A stretch of DNA of 64,000 nucleotides from Sipunculus nudus (GCA_026874595.1 CM049317.1:57003618-57067617), one strand, 5' to 3'. Counted from the stretch's first letter, positions 47,536-59,258 are shown. The notes: generated from the letters alone by a model not told the origin. Numbers and translations: made by a program.

Positions 47536-48424
47536 ATACACAGAGACATTTAAAACTGTTGAAATATAATGGAATATATAGGTTTTGTAGTCAGTTTCTG
47601 CTGCATGCTTGCGGTTGTTGACGTTAACAGCATACACATGGATTTTCACCACATCTTTCTCTTTCTCTCTCTCAACCCTCTCTCTCCATCTATCTATGTA
47701 TATTAGAGATATGATAAGGATATACGATATGGAATTATCTGTATGTGTGAATGCCTATCTTATTTTTATCGATTTAAAAATACTACGTAATTATAATCAT
47801 TTAATATAAGCAAGGGCTCATTTAACTTACAACCTAGCCTGAATACAAAGAACGATTTTATATAGAACTGTTTGTCTACTTACGTAACATTTTATTATAA
47901 CAATTTTTAATATGGAATGATAATTAATAGGTTTTTTTAAATAGAAGAAATCAATGAAATATACAGCGTGCATGCATTCCGTGAAAATATACTAAAATAA
48001 CATGAATATTAATAATATGCATAAACCATCACGGTAACAGTAACTCGCCCTATAAGAAACTGCCTGATGTAAAAAACTCTCAATATCAACGCCAATGATT
48101 TTAAATTATGCATCATAAAGAGTTTTTTAGAGAACTCGCGAATTTGCGGGTACAAATGATCACGTTGCAATATTTAAGAACGAGACGGAAAAAATATTCT
48201 TTATTTTTTACACCACCAATTCTACTGTACATACTAATACCGCTGCTACTGATAATAATAATATTGTTATTGTCATCATAATTGTTATTTTTATCATACT
48301 GACATTATATTGTATCATTGTTATGATAATATATATACATATAAATATGTATTTGTGTCCGTATATTTATGGTTAAAAAACATGTGTAATATATTATCTG
48401 TATTGATCTAGGGATCCAGAGCTC

Positions 48425-48427
<3 letters not shown>
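47533..48427. other. AT-rich DNA, no gene seen
   Basis: Short CTCTCT string at about 47657-47690, AATAAT/ATTGTT-type sequence at 48250-48300. Nothing else. Confidence 0.55.
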
Positions 48428-48482
<55 letters not shown>

Positions 48483-48542
48483 ATATATATACACACATAT
48501 ACATATATATATATATACATCAGTACATCTAGGCAATTGTAC

Positions 48543-48598
<56 letters not shown>

Positions 48599-48600
48599 GT
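48428..48600. repeat. (TA)n and (CT)n-(TA)n compound microsatellites
   Basis: TA at 48428-48482 with extensions to about 48518, then CT at 48545-48578 directly joined to TA at 48579-48598, then a GT-rich stretch. Confidence 0.97.
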
Positions 48601-48881
48601 GCGTGTGTGTGTGTTTATTTTGTATGTATGCATGTGGATTTTTGCATGCATGTGTATATATACGTGTCTAATCATGATTAAATATATGCACCGATTTATG
48701 TATGTTTGAGCATGTATTCATTGCATACATATACAAGGCAATTTCCTGCATGCAGTGGTATTGAATAAATCTTGCTTTTTATATCTCTTCAAATGTGTGT
48801 ATTTACTTATTCATGCATGTCTGCCGATTTTTATCTTTCTTGATGTTTTTAATCAGGCGAAATTACATCTATTTATATAGA

Positions 48882-48882
48882 C

Positions 48883-48962
<80 letters not shown>

Positions 48963-48980
48963 AGAGAGGGAGAGAGAGAC
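48882..48980. repeat. (TA)n-(GA)n compound microsatellite
   Basis: TA at 48883-48929 passing directly into AGAGAG with GGGAG variants to 48980. Confidence 0.97.
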
Positions 48981-49059
48981 ATGTTTGTGCCTGAACACAT
49001 GCATGCGCACACACTTCCGCGTACAGCACTATATAACCACAATATATATGTGTATAGGC

Positions 49060-49900
49060 ATTGTGTACCATTTGGAGTGCATCCCTAATAGTATACCATA
49101 TATCACATACTCTTGGGGAACAACAATGGGCACATTTACGTGGCTTTTAAGCAAGTATGAAAAGTCACTAGTCACGGGCCATTGGGCTGGTCACTTAGTA
49201 CCTTTTCACAAAAGGCCGACAAATTTAACAGCCCGAGATGAAAGGTGCTGCGTTTCACCGGAAAGTTAGACCGTCAAATGGACCAGAGGTTCTCATTATC
49301 AAATAGCCACGGGGAGGCCTTCAGCGGACTGATGGGGCTTCTGATGAACTGACGTTATATCTGGTGGTCTATTTAACGTACAATGGGTCATAAACCACGC
49401 CGTCGCCATAAAGCCCTCACATCTAAGCTTTTATGTGACTACCGACAAGCCACCGCGCTCCTGCCCATCACGAGTCTATAGTCAAACAGTTCAAACTGAG
49501 ATACCAAGCTTAAGCTTAATGGCCCACTTGCAAGTCAGCAACACTATAGGTCTATTTACCCATCCCAGATTTACAAGCTTTAATATATAGGAGCTGCTTG
49601 ATGTATCCCTCCCAAAGCCCTGGCGGATATTAAAAGTGCGTGAACTCGGTTACATGTTGGTATGCACTGAAAGCGTGTAGTCATTTATATACACACAGTT
49701 ATAGGGGTGTAACGCAATACTCTGCCCCATTAGTTGACTCACTTTGGTCACCCGTATACATACGTACTGACCGCCATCTGGTCAATACTGATTTCATGCT
49801 GGACAGTGTATTTTTTGTATATGTGGGCAGTTGGAATATACATGGATTTGTATACCTCTGGATTACTTGTGCAGAGATATGCAGGTAGGGAGTTTGTATT
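49060..49900. promoter_or_regulatory. Unique GC-richer island with ATAAA-type homeobox motifs
   Basis: Non-repetitive 800-base island. GGGTCATAAACC, CGCCATAAAGCC and CTTTTATGTGAC lie within about 60 bases (49385-49437), resembling posterior Hox/Cdx (TTTATG/CATAAA) sites. GGTGGTCTATTTAACG lies just upstream. An 82-codon frame at 49640-49888 ends beside a CAG/GTAGGG donor-like site but has no other support. Regulatory role inferred from motif density. Confidence 0.3.
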
Positions 49901-50050
49901 TTATTTTTTTTTTGTCATATATAGTTGGTAGGTAGTATTTTTATTAGTTTGTAGTTTAAAGTAAGTCATATTTAAATCTTATTCCGAGATGCTGAAAAAA
50001 AATGCGATTTGAAACGTTTATATGAAAACTTAGCAGAATTCTTACAGCAG

Positions 50051-50054
<4 letters not shown>

Positions 50055-50094
<40 letters not shown>

Positions 50095-50132
50095 AGGGGA
50101 GATGGAAAGAGATGGGATCGGGGGGGGGGGGA
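50055..50132. repeat. (GA)n tract and G run
   Basis: GA at about 50056-50088, G run of about 10 near 50120. A (TA)-like tract follows at 50164-50236. Confidence 0.93.
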
Positions 50133-50531
50133 GCAATAAGCAATACCACACGTATACATATAAGTATATAAGAATATATATATATATAAAAGTATATAAA
50201 TATATAAGTATATAACTATATATATATATACATATATTATACCTATGAATATGAATTAAAAAGGCGTAGCCCCAGTGATCATCTCCATTCATTGATCCTT
50301 TGCACGTCATAAGATATAGATACAAGCTCGAATACATAAATATACAACTACATTTTGTTTGGATATATACTTTCCTGAAAAGTTTTACAGGCAAAGTTCA
50401 TTTGAAATCTTAAGGTATGTTTTACAAAGATGCCTGATGGGTACCAAAAAAAACTGTTTTGTGTCACCATTAAAATTTTATGTTTTGACAGATAAACGAA
50501 TATATAAAACTCTTCTTACATAAATACTTAC

Positions 50532-50593
50532 CATTTATTTTGGTATTTGTATTCATGGACGCAGCGAGACAGGAAAATATCCGCCATGTTCAT
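50532..50593 (-). CDS. Candidate first exon on the minus strand, unknown protein
   Basis: On the minus strand, AACATGGCGG gives an ATG in ideal Kozak context (A at -3, G at +4), with a second in-frame ATG two codons earlier. The frame reads MNMADIFLSRCVHEYKYQNK and meets the donor AAATG/GTAAGTATT (junction 50532/50531) in phase 2. About 90-95 bases upstream is TATAAAT (50681-50687, minus). The ACATGGCGG core also resembles YY1 start-site motifs. The open frame continues upstream of the ATG to a stop at about 50696-50698, so the exon could begin earlier. No family recognised. Confidence 0.28.
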
Positions 50594-50727
50594 ATCCTTC
50601 CGCGGAATGGCTGCCCGAATGAAGTGAACGTGCGCCAAGATGAGTCGCAGGGAACCGTTGCTCCCAACCCTGACCGCTTCATTTATACTTGTATATTACC
50701 AGAAGACACTTGGCACTTTAAATCCGA

Positions 50728-50764
50728 CCGTCTGTCTGTCTTTCTGTCTGTCTGTCTGTCGCTC
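50728..50764. repeat. (CTGT)n simple repeat
   Basis: CCGTCTGTCTGTCTTTCTGT-type array of about 37 bases. Confidence 0.9.
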
Positions 50765-50984
50765 TGTCATTTTAGTGTAAACATTATATATTATTTTGCT
50801 ATAAATCCATATATCTAATTACCAAACAACTATATATACGCCTGAAGAATCTTTTATTTTTATACATAATTATATATTTATATTTTTTTATATGTGTATA
50901 TATATATTTATATATTTTATATGTTGATACATATTAATATTCCTGAGAACTTTGGTCATTTTTTGATAAGGTAGATTACATCTG

Positions 50985-50986
50985 TG

Positions 50987-51035
<49 letters not shown>
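50985..51035. repeat. (TA)n microsatellite
   Basis: About 50 bases of uninterrupted TA. Confidence 0.97.
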
Positions 51036-51039
<4 letters not shown>

Positions 51040-51349
51040 TGAATGTGTGTGGTTGTGTGGGTGTGTATTAACTATAAACGGTAATAAACGGTTAATAAAC
51101 GGTAACGCAATAAATATTAAACATTCTAAACACACAAACAGTATTGTTAAAGACGCTCTAATATTGCTCTAAAAAGTCTATATAACAATCAATACTGTCT
51201 GCAACCATTGTAACTGGACTCGGTCGGATTAGATTTGTTGCCGTTAGCTGCAGCGAGTGCCCCAGTTATACCTGGAAGCGGCACGCCATATCTCTGTAAA
51301 ACTACAGTTGGCGGGAAAACTGGAGTGAGCTACGATTTCGTCTGCCACA

Positions 51350-51727
51350 ATGTGCCGTCGTGTCATATCTCGTCTTGTCTCGCTGTGTCTCGTGCAATGG
51401 GAACTAGCAGTAAGCCAGGAAGATGAAATGTCTGCCCGTGTTCCTGACAGTTTGTATGTTGTGGAGTATCTGTATTCTGGGCATAGTTGGGACACCCACC
51501 GGGCTAGCCGTAACCGCCGCCCCAGCTCGTCTCTGGAATACACAATAAATACTTGGTCCCCCTGGGGTAAAAAAAAACACCGCAGGCTATGTAGACACTG
51601 TGGTGAAAAATATGAAAGCTTTCATCGCCAATCTCTTGGCTGTCTCGTAAGTTTGTCAGGGGAACTGAAAACGCACCGCCAAAAACCCTTTAGCCAACCC
51701 GTACCACTCCATTTCGACTTCAGATGA
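51350..51727 (+). CDS. Possible small secreted protein with TSP1-like tail
   Basis: ATG at 51350 with A at -3. 125 residues, balanced codon use. Residues 1-23 look like a signal peptide (MCRRVISRLVSLCLVQWELA, basic then hydrophobic), with cleavage plausible near AVS-Q. Residues about 70-98 read TWSPWG, a lysine/arginine-rich stretch, then CRHCGEKYESFHRQSLGC. This recalls the WSPW...CxxxCG...R...C plan of thrombospondin type 1 repeats, but the cysteine spacing (CxxCG) is one residue short and a canonical CS is missing. WSPWG ends next to a GG/GTAAAA donor-like site, so the exon might stop there. The island from 51200 to 51780 is unique and GC-richer. The function is unproven; a chance frame remains possible. 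Confidence 0.33.
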   Translation: MCRRVISRLVSLCLVQWELAVSQEDEMSARVPDSLYVVEYLYSGHSWDTHRASRNRRPSSSLEYTINTWSPWGKKKHRRLCRHCGEKYESFHRQSLGCLVSLSGELKTHRQKPFSQPVPLHFDFR

Positions 51728-51779
51728 ATACTTGACTGTCAGAAACATTTTCCGAAGGGCCTCGCATGTGTTAGCTCTA

Positions 51780-52700
51780 CAAGCCAGAAGGCTTTATAAA
51801 AGGTTTCTGGAGGGGAAAATAAGCAAAATATTATTATTCATTTTGAAGTCTAACATTTGAATCTCATGAATTATTCATAAAGCATATTAATATGTATCAT
51901 CATCTCCCAATAACTAATTTGCATAATTTATCACTATTTTTTATATATGAAAACGTCTACAGCCTAGCGAATTCGATGTGTTTCTACGTATACATGTATA
52001 AATAGTATTACAGTATAAAATACGCCTGTGTATTATATTTTTACTCATAAGCAACCGTTTTAATTTAAATATATATACACACACTATATATATTTATATT
52101 AGAAACATTACAAGTAACACTGTATAATCATGATAGGTTTTTTATTTGTTTGTGGATTCCGACAGGGTGTATGGGCTAGACATGGTACCTGATTAAAGAT
52201 TACTCTGCCTATTATGTTAAATGACACCAGCCAATTATCATGAATAATCCATGTGTATAAATTTGAATAAAAGAATGTCCATTTAATAATAATTTGTTCT
52301 TCTGCACGATTCCTTTTCATAACGATTTCACAATATTAATTTATTCGAAATATTATATGTAATTTATCAATTTATTATTAAGTAATTACTTGAAAACATT
52401 ATTATGCTTAAATGTTGTTCATTGTATGTGTGTGTTTGTGTGTATATAAAAAATATATATACATAATTATATAGAGTTAAAAATGTACAGTATGTCTCCC
52501 AGGACAAAGCCATTTGTTTCATGAAACATCAATGTTTCTTTTTACATCTGGTAGTTTTTCTTTTATCCTTATCAAATCCCAAGACGCATTCCATTTTTTC
52601 CAAAACAGACAACCATAGCACTGGAGTGATATTCAACTGTTGAATTCTGTAAATAAATCCTGACTGTACTCTGTATTCGTGCCATTTTTTAAAAAGATAG
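51780..52700. other. AT-rich DNA, no gene seen
   Basis: A 70-codon minus-strand frame at 52108-52320 shows no domain. The sequence is otherwise simple. Confidence 0.5.

Positions 52701-52702
<2 letters not shown>

Positions 52703-52736
<34 letters not shown>
52703..52736. repeat. (TA)n microsatellite
   Basis: Short TA run. Confidence 0.95.
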
Positions 52737-52737
<1 letters not shown>

Positions 52738-52739
52738 CT

Positions 52740-53210
52740 ATACAAACCTAGCATTATCCCTATATTCCGTGGCGCACAATAGACACGCAGGGAAAGCGGC
52801 ATAAATGTGTCGCGGGAGCCCCATGTAGGTACCGCAGTAAGCCACGTCTAAAATGCCTAGAAATGTCAGAGGAGTTTTTGCTTCGTTCCCCCTTTACAAA
52901 CCGCCCTCTGACGACAATAAATCCAGATAGCAAAGGCCCTGGCAGGCTACGGCTCGGCCGGCCATATTAATATTTCAAAGGCAAGCACGATTTATTTGAC
53001 AGGGTGATAAGATTACAGGACGACCCCATGGAACCTGGTCGGCTGCCTGGAAGACCTCCGGGACTTCACGACCTGGTGACACTTGGAGCCATTGTACACC
53101 AGTGTACGTAGCGTCCTTATATATCCCTTTTTAAAGTGGGTCCTTACTTGCCGCCCGTGTTTAAAGCCGGGCCAAATCGGGCACACACGCAACAACATAA
53201 TAGTTCATCC
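52740..53210. other. Unique GC-richer island
   Basis: 470 bases of non-repetitive sequence with CCATATTAATATTTCAAAGG (52961-52980), TTTGACAGGGTGATAAG (TALE and GATA-type sites) and several CpG. A 61-codon minus-strand frame is unsupported. Likely conserved noncoding DNA if it aligns between species. Confidence 0.35.
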
Positions 53211-54140
53211 CCTCATGCTATAATCAATTCTACTTTTATTCAATTATTTGTACCATTTGCATGTAATACTAAATTACACGTTGTTTGATAAATAGTTATA
53301 ATAATTGAATGGATAACCCCTTTAAGATATTAGTTAATATAAAATAAATATATATGCTATTTTTCCACACGCCTATAACTCAAACCTGTGGGACATACAC
53401 TTTATCCACTGAGCCGTTATAAATTTAACTCTCTAAAAGCAAGTTAAACCATCAGTTGTATAGAGAGATCAACATCCATGCATGTGATTAAGATAATGCT
53501 GAATGGTTTTCATAAAGTTTTAATATTTGAACCATTCCTATATTTTACCAAACCTCTTGAATACGTTATTTTTTCTTTATAATATATAATTCATGTGTTT
53601 ATATGATATGAGGGTTATATATATTTCAATCCTGAAAAGAAGAATGCAGAATCAAAACTTGTTCACATTTATATTTTCACAGTGAAAAGCATTTTTACCA
53701 GACTCTCATTAAACTGTAATCTAACCAGAAACGGAAAACTGATTTTGGGATGTTGAATTTCATATATTTCATTACCGGTATACCTTTCTCAAACAGGACA
53801 TAATTCATGGAAGGTATATACAAGAGCATCATTAACTTTTAGGTTTATCATTAGACTTAAAATTTCAACTATATTCACAAATGTTGGGTGAACATGTAAT
53901 TCCAACACTTTACTGTTAAAATTTATTTAGATTTTTAATAATTCTACCATTACAGGCATTATCTGGAAAGACTTTTGTTGCATCTTTAAAATAATTTCAA
54001 CAGCTATAGTTACGACAGAGAGGCTTTGCTTTTAGTTGATAGGAATTTTTTAAAAATAAATATATAATGGAATATATTTGACCACAGAATATCAGGGAAA
54101 AAAATGGTGCATTTTTATTTTATATATATATATACAGCTA
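53211..54140. other. AT-rich DNA, nothing recognised
   Basis: No frames, repeats or motifs worth reporting. Confidence 0.6.
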
Positions 54141-54214
54141 CTATAGTCTCCAGTGTGCTTTAGTGATCTCTGGGTGGTAAAGGGTTAATATAACATCTGT
54201 AAAAGTATTCTTAC

Positions 54215-54333
54215 CCTGAATGATGTGTTGCGGCTTGTCAGTTTCATCTTCCTTAACTTCCTGCAACTCTGGTTTCCGGGCACACTTCCGGTGGTCACAA
54301 TGTTTACATAAATCTTTAGCCAAAGTTGTTGAG
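54215..54333 (-). CDS. Candidate internal exon on the minus strand, Cys-rich
   Basis: Read on the minus strand, the acceptor TTTTGAATTCAG is followed by 119 bases open in one frame and by the donor CAGG/GTAAGAATAC. Thirty-nine codons include DLCKHCDHRKCARKPELQ and an acidic stretch EVKEDETDKPQHIIQ. CKHC...C could be part of a zinc-binding module, with the rest supplied by a neighbouring exon. Codon use looks coding, unlike the surrounding AT-rich DNA. The frame continues on both sides (303 bases in total) and an overlapping plus-strand frame of 116 codons exists, so strand is not certain. No family recognised. Confidence 0.3.
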
Positions 54334-54639
54334 CTGAATTCAAAATATGTGGCGCGTGGTTCGCATAAACTCCAAATTATGTTTATCGCTGTGCCATCCG
54401 TGTTTTCTGAATATTTAGACTGGTTTACGGATATATGTTTCAAATGTCGTAAAATTCTCTGGATTAAATTCTTGGACAGAGTAAATCAAATGAACAGAAT
54501 GTCGATAAATGGAAGCTTTTTAAAGGACGCCAACTCTTATCTGGGTCACCTCCATATATGTACATACTAAACCGTCACAGTGATCCCGAAATTTTTTTTT
54601 CGGATGAGCTTCAAATAATACAAATTATCAAAATCTGGC

Positions 54640-54970
54640 TTACTCAAAATATTAAGAATGACCTACCAAGATTTAAATTGAATCCGGATGTGTCCCAATT
54701 CTAATTTATGTAAGGAAGAGGAAATCCTCGAATTCATACTAATACGGTTCAGACCCAAATGTTCAGAATGATCCGGATTAGTTACATATTTTCATTTTGA
54801 TTTGGATCAGTTCCAAAATTACTCGAATGGATCCGGTTAAGTCTAAAAATTTGTCAAATCGCATCTGCCCCAGATATTCCGATGAATCAGGATCAGGTCA
54901 AAACATTCGGATCTAGCCGGATCATGCTAAAATATTCAGATTGCATGTTCCGTTCCTGTCCGAAATAGTC
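54640..54970. repeat. Degenerate ~35-bp repeat based on GGATCCGGAT
   Basis: Loosely repeated blocks: GAATCCGGATGTGTCCCAAT, AATGATCCGGATTAG, TTTGGATCAGTTCCAAAAT, GAATGGATCCGGTTAAG, AATCAGGATCAGGTCAAAAC, GGATCTAGCCGGATC. Each ends in a GTYCCAAAAT/GTCAAAAC-type tail. An old, decayed minisatellite. Confidence 0.65.
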
Positions 54971-54989
54971 AAGTGTATTTTTCCGAATG

Positions 54990-55430
54990 GAAAATATATA
55001 GCCATGTTCCTCTCGCGGAAGTTTCATCACGTGACGTCACGTTAGTCCATTTCTTGTGTGTTTTCTTGTACTTCCTGACAGGGACCGTTCTGTCATGCGT
55101 GGACCTGATGTATATCTACTACAACAAACCAGTCAGGATGTTGTTTTGAGCCGAGTGTGTGACAGACTAACATAACACACCAGAAAGGAGGAATCCAACA
55201 CTCATTAACATGAGTTTATGGCCACAGCACGTCCCTCCGTGCTGGCAGGTGGTCTCGAGGTTTGCCCTGACCCGATCTCTGACGACATTTCAAAGTGGTC
55301 CGAATTACATGTTATTGAGGAAAATCAATATAGTCAGATAATGTCTAAGGAAGTAATGTTTTGATAATTCAAAATTTTTCCGATTGAACGTAGGATAAAT
55401 GAAATGTAAAATTATGTTCAGGCGATGCCC
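54990..55430. other. Unique GC-richer island
   Basis: Contains CATCACGTGACGTCACG (55026-55042), an overlapping E-box and CRE palindrome, and balanced unique sequence to 55430. No frame of note. Confidence 0.35.
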
Positions 55431-55464
55431 TGTAGCCCTGTATTGCTGGAAATACATAGTGAAA

Positions 55465-55468
55465 TATA

Positions 55469-55518
<50 letters not shown>
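55465..55518. repeat. (TA)n microsatellite
   Basis: TA run followed by further short TA/GT stretches to about 55560. Confidence 0.96.
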
Positions 55519-55520
<2 letters not shown>

Positions 55521-55810
55521 GTATATATATATATGTGTGTATATATATATGTATGTATATGTGACATCTTTGTGGTCTTCCCTCTTCTTATCTCTCCTTT
55601 TGTTCCTGAGTTAGAATTGTCGAGTGTATATTTTATAAATATTAATATTTTTTATATTCGCATCGAATATTCAAACATTTATATAAATACACACACATAT
55701 GTAAGGATAATACATGACAAAAGGACACAGGGGTGTAAAATAAATGACATTATTCTTTAATTGATCAACTATACATATATCAATTAACAATATATATATT
55801 AATGAATGTA

Positions 55811-55812
<2 letters not shown>

Positions 55813-55864
<52 letters not shown>
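55813..55864. repeat. (TA)n microsatellite
   Basis: About 50 bases of uninterrupted TA. Confidence 0.97.
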
Positions 55865-55869
<5 letters not shown>

Positions 55870-56460
55870 CAACAAACACGCAAAATACAATAATATAAAA
55901 CATTAAAGGCATCTACATTTATCCACACATTTCCTTTTCGTATGAAGCTGATCATTCAATAATCGACCATTCCTTGATCCTCCAAATAATAAAACGTATC
56001 TGTTTATCAATTTGATTGGTTGTTTTATTACTTCTGCATATCATATATCGGGATTAGGTGTTTCAGTAGAATATGTAGGAGAAACTTATTTTATCTTTAA
56101 GTGAGTCTGAAATGAATGCATGGACATTTTTAAACTTATTATTATATGTACATTATGTATATTACAGATAAATCTTAACTTCAAGTTAAGTAAAGGAGAG
56201 GACGACTTCAAGGTGGTTTAAAAAATAAATTACTAATGAAGGTATTTTAGATCCAAGTAAAAATTCTAAATCAATTTTATATAAATCTTTATAAGAAAAC
56301 GAAGATATGAAAATTAATGGAAGATATATCGTTATAAATACATCATATTAAAAATTACCTGAACAGAAAGTTATCTGAAAGTAGAGGCTTCCTTAATTGC
56401 AGAAAACCCTTCATTTCTATTTTAATACCAGAGACTTAAAATGTATCTAATTAATTAATA
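55865..56460. other. AT-rich DNA, nothing recognised
   Basis: No supported feature. Confidence 0.6.
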
Positions 56461-56468
56461 CGTATTAT

Positions 56469-57022
56469 ACGCATGCGCGTTAAGGAATTACTATTTAACG
56501 ACAAGAAGAATATATGCTAACATCATGCAGTTTCATATTTTCGACTTTCCGGAAATTTTATATTTACATGTTGATTCGAATGGTCTTTGTTCCTGGCTTT
56601 GAACAAACCTCGTAGTTTGAATAACGTTTATTACATTTAGAAAAACAAGATTAGATTACATTAGATCGGTTAAATGATTGTCAGCGTTTCATTGCCACCC
56701 GTGTGTAAATTAAAGGTTAACATGCATGAGCATTCAATTATAGAGTGCACTCCGGTGTTAAGCTGCATGTCTGTGCATCGTTTTGGATAATCCAATAATA
56801 ACGAAATCATATCATTACCAGCTAGCCGTGCCTACAGGCGCTTAAAATGTGTCCATTTTCTATATTTTGTCTTAAAATATAACAGGTCTTTTGTTTATGA
56901 AATCAAAGGTAATAACATGTGGAGGTATGTAGGGTTTAGGAAACGTCTTTGTAATTATGACAGGGAATATTAATATTCTCTATTTCAGACAAGAGAAAAT
57001 GGACTTGATGCGCATGCGCGCG
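56469..57022. promoter_or_regulatory. Two NRF1-type palindromes
   Basis: ACGCATGCGCGT at 56469-56480 and TGCGCATGCGCG at 57009-57020 both fit the NRF1 consensus (YGCGCAYGCGCR), the second perfectly. NRF1 sites mark many animal promoters. A CRE-like TATGACGTAG follows at about 57055. Confidence 0.35.
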
Positions 57023-57029
57023 GTACTAT

Positions 57030-57360
57030 TTGTCAAATGGGAGTCCAGTTTGCGTATGACGTAGATTAACTGCTTTTCTTTCTAAATCTCTGACACGGAC
57101 AGATATCGGACCCTGTCTCAATAAAATCAGCCGGAAAATAACGACACTGTCCCCGGTTTATGTTTGTCAAACGCAGATAAAATCGCATTTCCGCCCTTAC
57201 AGACACGACTTATGAATGTGTTATGTCAGAGAAGAATACCGCCATTGGTATCTAGGTTCGCCTGGATGCATGCAATTTGCAGATTTGACTCAATCACATG
57301 TATTCGCCGTCTCGAGAAATACATAATTGTGCACTTGCTTTGTATAGCTTAATTTGGTTG
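57030..57360 (+). other. Unique island with possible terminal exon
   Basis: TTTCCGCCCTTACAG ends at 57202 as an acceptor. The phase-0 frame after it is open for 49 codons (TRLMNVLCQRRIPPLVSRFA...HLLCIA) to the stop at 57350-57352, and AATAAA lies about 55 bases further. No domain is recognised. It may equally be regulatory DNA downstream of the NRF1-type site. Confidence 0.22.
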
Positions 57361-58200
57361 GAATGAAGAAAATATGTGTTTTTTTTTTGTGTATAAGTCG
57401 TCCATAATAAAAAATCTTGCATGGTAAGACTATGATCGCTGAAAAATCTAATATAGATTGCTTTATTTAAAGAATTATAGCTAGTTTGAAACAATGCATG
57501 AAATGACTATTCATTACTTGACTGACTAACACACATGCATGCACAGACTAAAATTTTTCTCTCAAACGAAATATATTGTTCACAGTAACAAGTATATTTA
57601 CTGTATATATCGATTATCACGAAAGAATTAGATCAATTCTGCAGTTTTGTTTGTCCAGGCTCACACAATGTATAAATGTAGATGTATGTATATTTCAAAT
57701 TGGTTTACATATCTTTATACAGGTCTGATAAAATCTGATCAGCAGATGTAATTCCAGTCGACGTAATTCGTTTTTCCTTATTTGAATATCGGTAGAACGG
57801 GACTTAAGGTGTAATTGTATACCTGATACATCTGGGGCAATATCATTCGAAAACAATCTGCATTATCAGACATATACACATTTTCTTATAAGACAGATAT
57901 ATTCTTGAACGTCTTCTTTCCCAAAGACAGCGATATACATTTCCATATCTGTATATAAATGAGAAAAAAAAAAAACAAATAATCTTACATCATCATATCT
58001 GACATCGTTATACATTTTTATGGCCGTATTTAAATATCGATAAGGTCGACAGTTGATTTGCAATCATGGGTATCAAGTCTAAAATGATTCATGAAGTTTA
58101 GTTTCGAATTAATGAATAATTTCCTGAAGCTTTCTTGGTATAATATCAAGGTTATATATGAAATGAATGTACATATATAATTAATGACATAATATATATT
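57361..58200. other. AT-rich DNA, nothing recognised
   Basis: No supported feature apart from short poly-A near 57963. Confidence 0.6.
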
Positions 58201-58209
58201 GAGTATCGT

Positions 58210-58212
58210 TGG

Positions 58213-58278
<66 letters not shown>

Positions 58279-58340
58279 TATGTCTTCTTCTGTGTAAATC
58301 TTTCTCTCTCCCTTCCTCACTTTCTCTCTCTCCCATTCGT
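58210..58340. repeat. (CT)n microsatellite
   Basis: CT at 58213-58275, then imperfect TCTCTC to about 58333. The minus-strand frame across it is an RE repeat. Confidence 0.97.
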
Positions 58341-58354
58341 GTATAAACATGTAC

Positions 58355-58358
<4 letters not shown>

Positions 58359-58385
<27 letters not shown>

Positions 58386-58477
58386 GTTATATATGTAGAA
58401 GTATTTCTCTTCTTTATTTTTCCCTGCATGCATCAGTTTTCTGTCTCCGACACAGACACAGGAGCATAAGTTTATAC

Positions 58478-58566
<89 letters not shown>
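58359..58566. repeat. (TA)n microsatellites
   Basis: TA at 58359-58385 and a longer one at about 58479-58565, with unique sequence between. Confidence 0.97.
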
Positions 58567-58567
<1 letters not shown>

Positions 58568-59215
58568 GCCGTGCTCCTTTCGACCTGTACACGGGTGGTC
58601 CAGGGGGTTTAACTGGCCAGACATATCCCCGCTCATCTCTCAAGAGGATATTGAAGAGGGGCCAAGAGAAGTCATACATTATGCATATTATCATTATCCT
58701 GGCTCCCAGAACGTTTAGCTATATACATAGTCAAGATAGGAGTTCAGTTAGGTCCCCAACATTGCTATACATACACACATATTAGTTTATCATAGATCCG
58801 TGTATACATGCGCAGTTCGTATTAATAGATATATTTATGCAAAAACTTATATTCAAATATTCAAGTTAAATGCATTTATCAGCCTTCAAAAACATATTTA
58901 TATATATATATGTGTGTGTGTCTGTGTGTGTGTAGAGAGAGCGTGAGAGAGAGATATTAAGTTTTCTGAACATTATTTTAATCTTTTAATTTGATGTATG
59001 ATAATGAATTAAAGAAAACTGCCTAAGGACATTTATAAAGTGTAATAATTTGTTTATTCTTTGTGATAAGATAATCTTTGTCTTATTTATTACATGTATA
59101 TCATTATAGGTTCTGATTGTCAGTTGAACCATCAATGGAACCATGGGGTTATAATAATCGTCAATCCATGATTTAACAGAATAAACTCATTAAAGTTGTT
59201 CTTTTTATACCCTGG

Positions 59216-59216
<1 letters not shown>
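58567..59216. other. Mixed DNA, no gene seen
   Basis: Short balanced stretch at 58567-58740, then AT-rich with a GT/GA simple repeat at 58910-58955. Confidence 0.5.

Positions 59217-59258
<42 letters not shown>
59217..59258. repeat. (TA)n microsatellite
   Basis: Uninterrupted TA run. Confidence 0.96.

Noticed and set aside
58181-58429. Arginine/glutamate-rich frame on the minus strand
   Set aside because: Translation of the (CT)n microsatellite.
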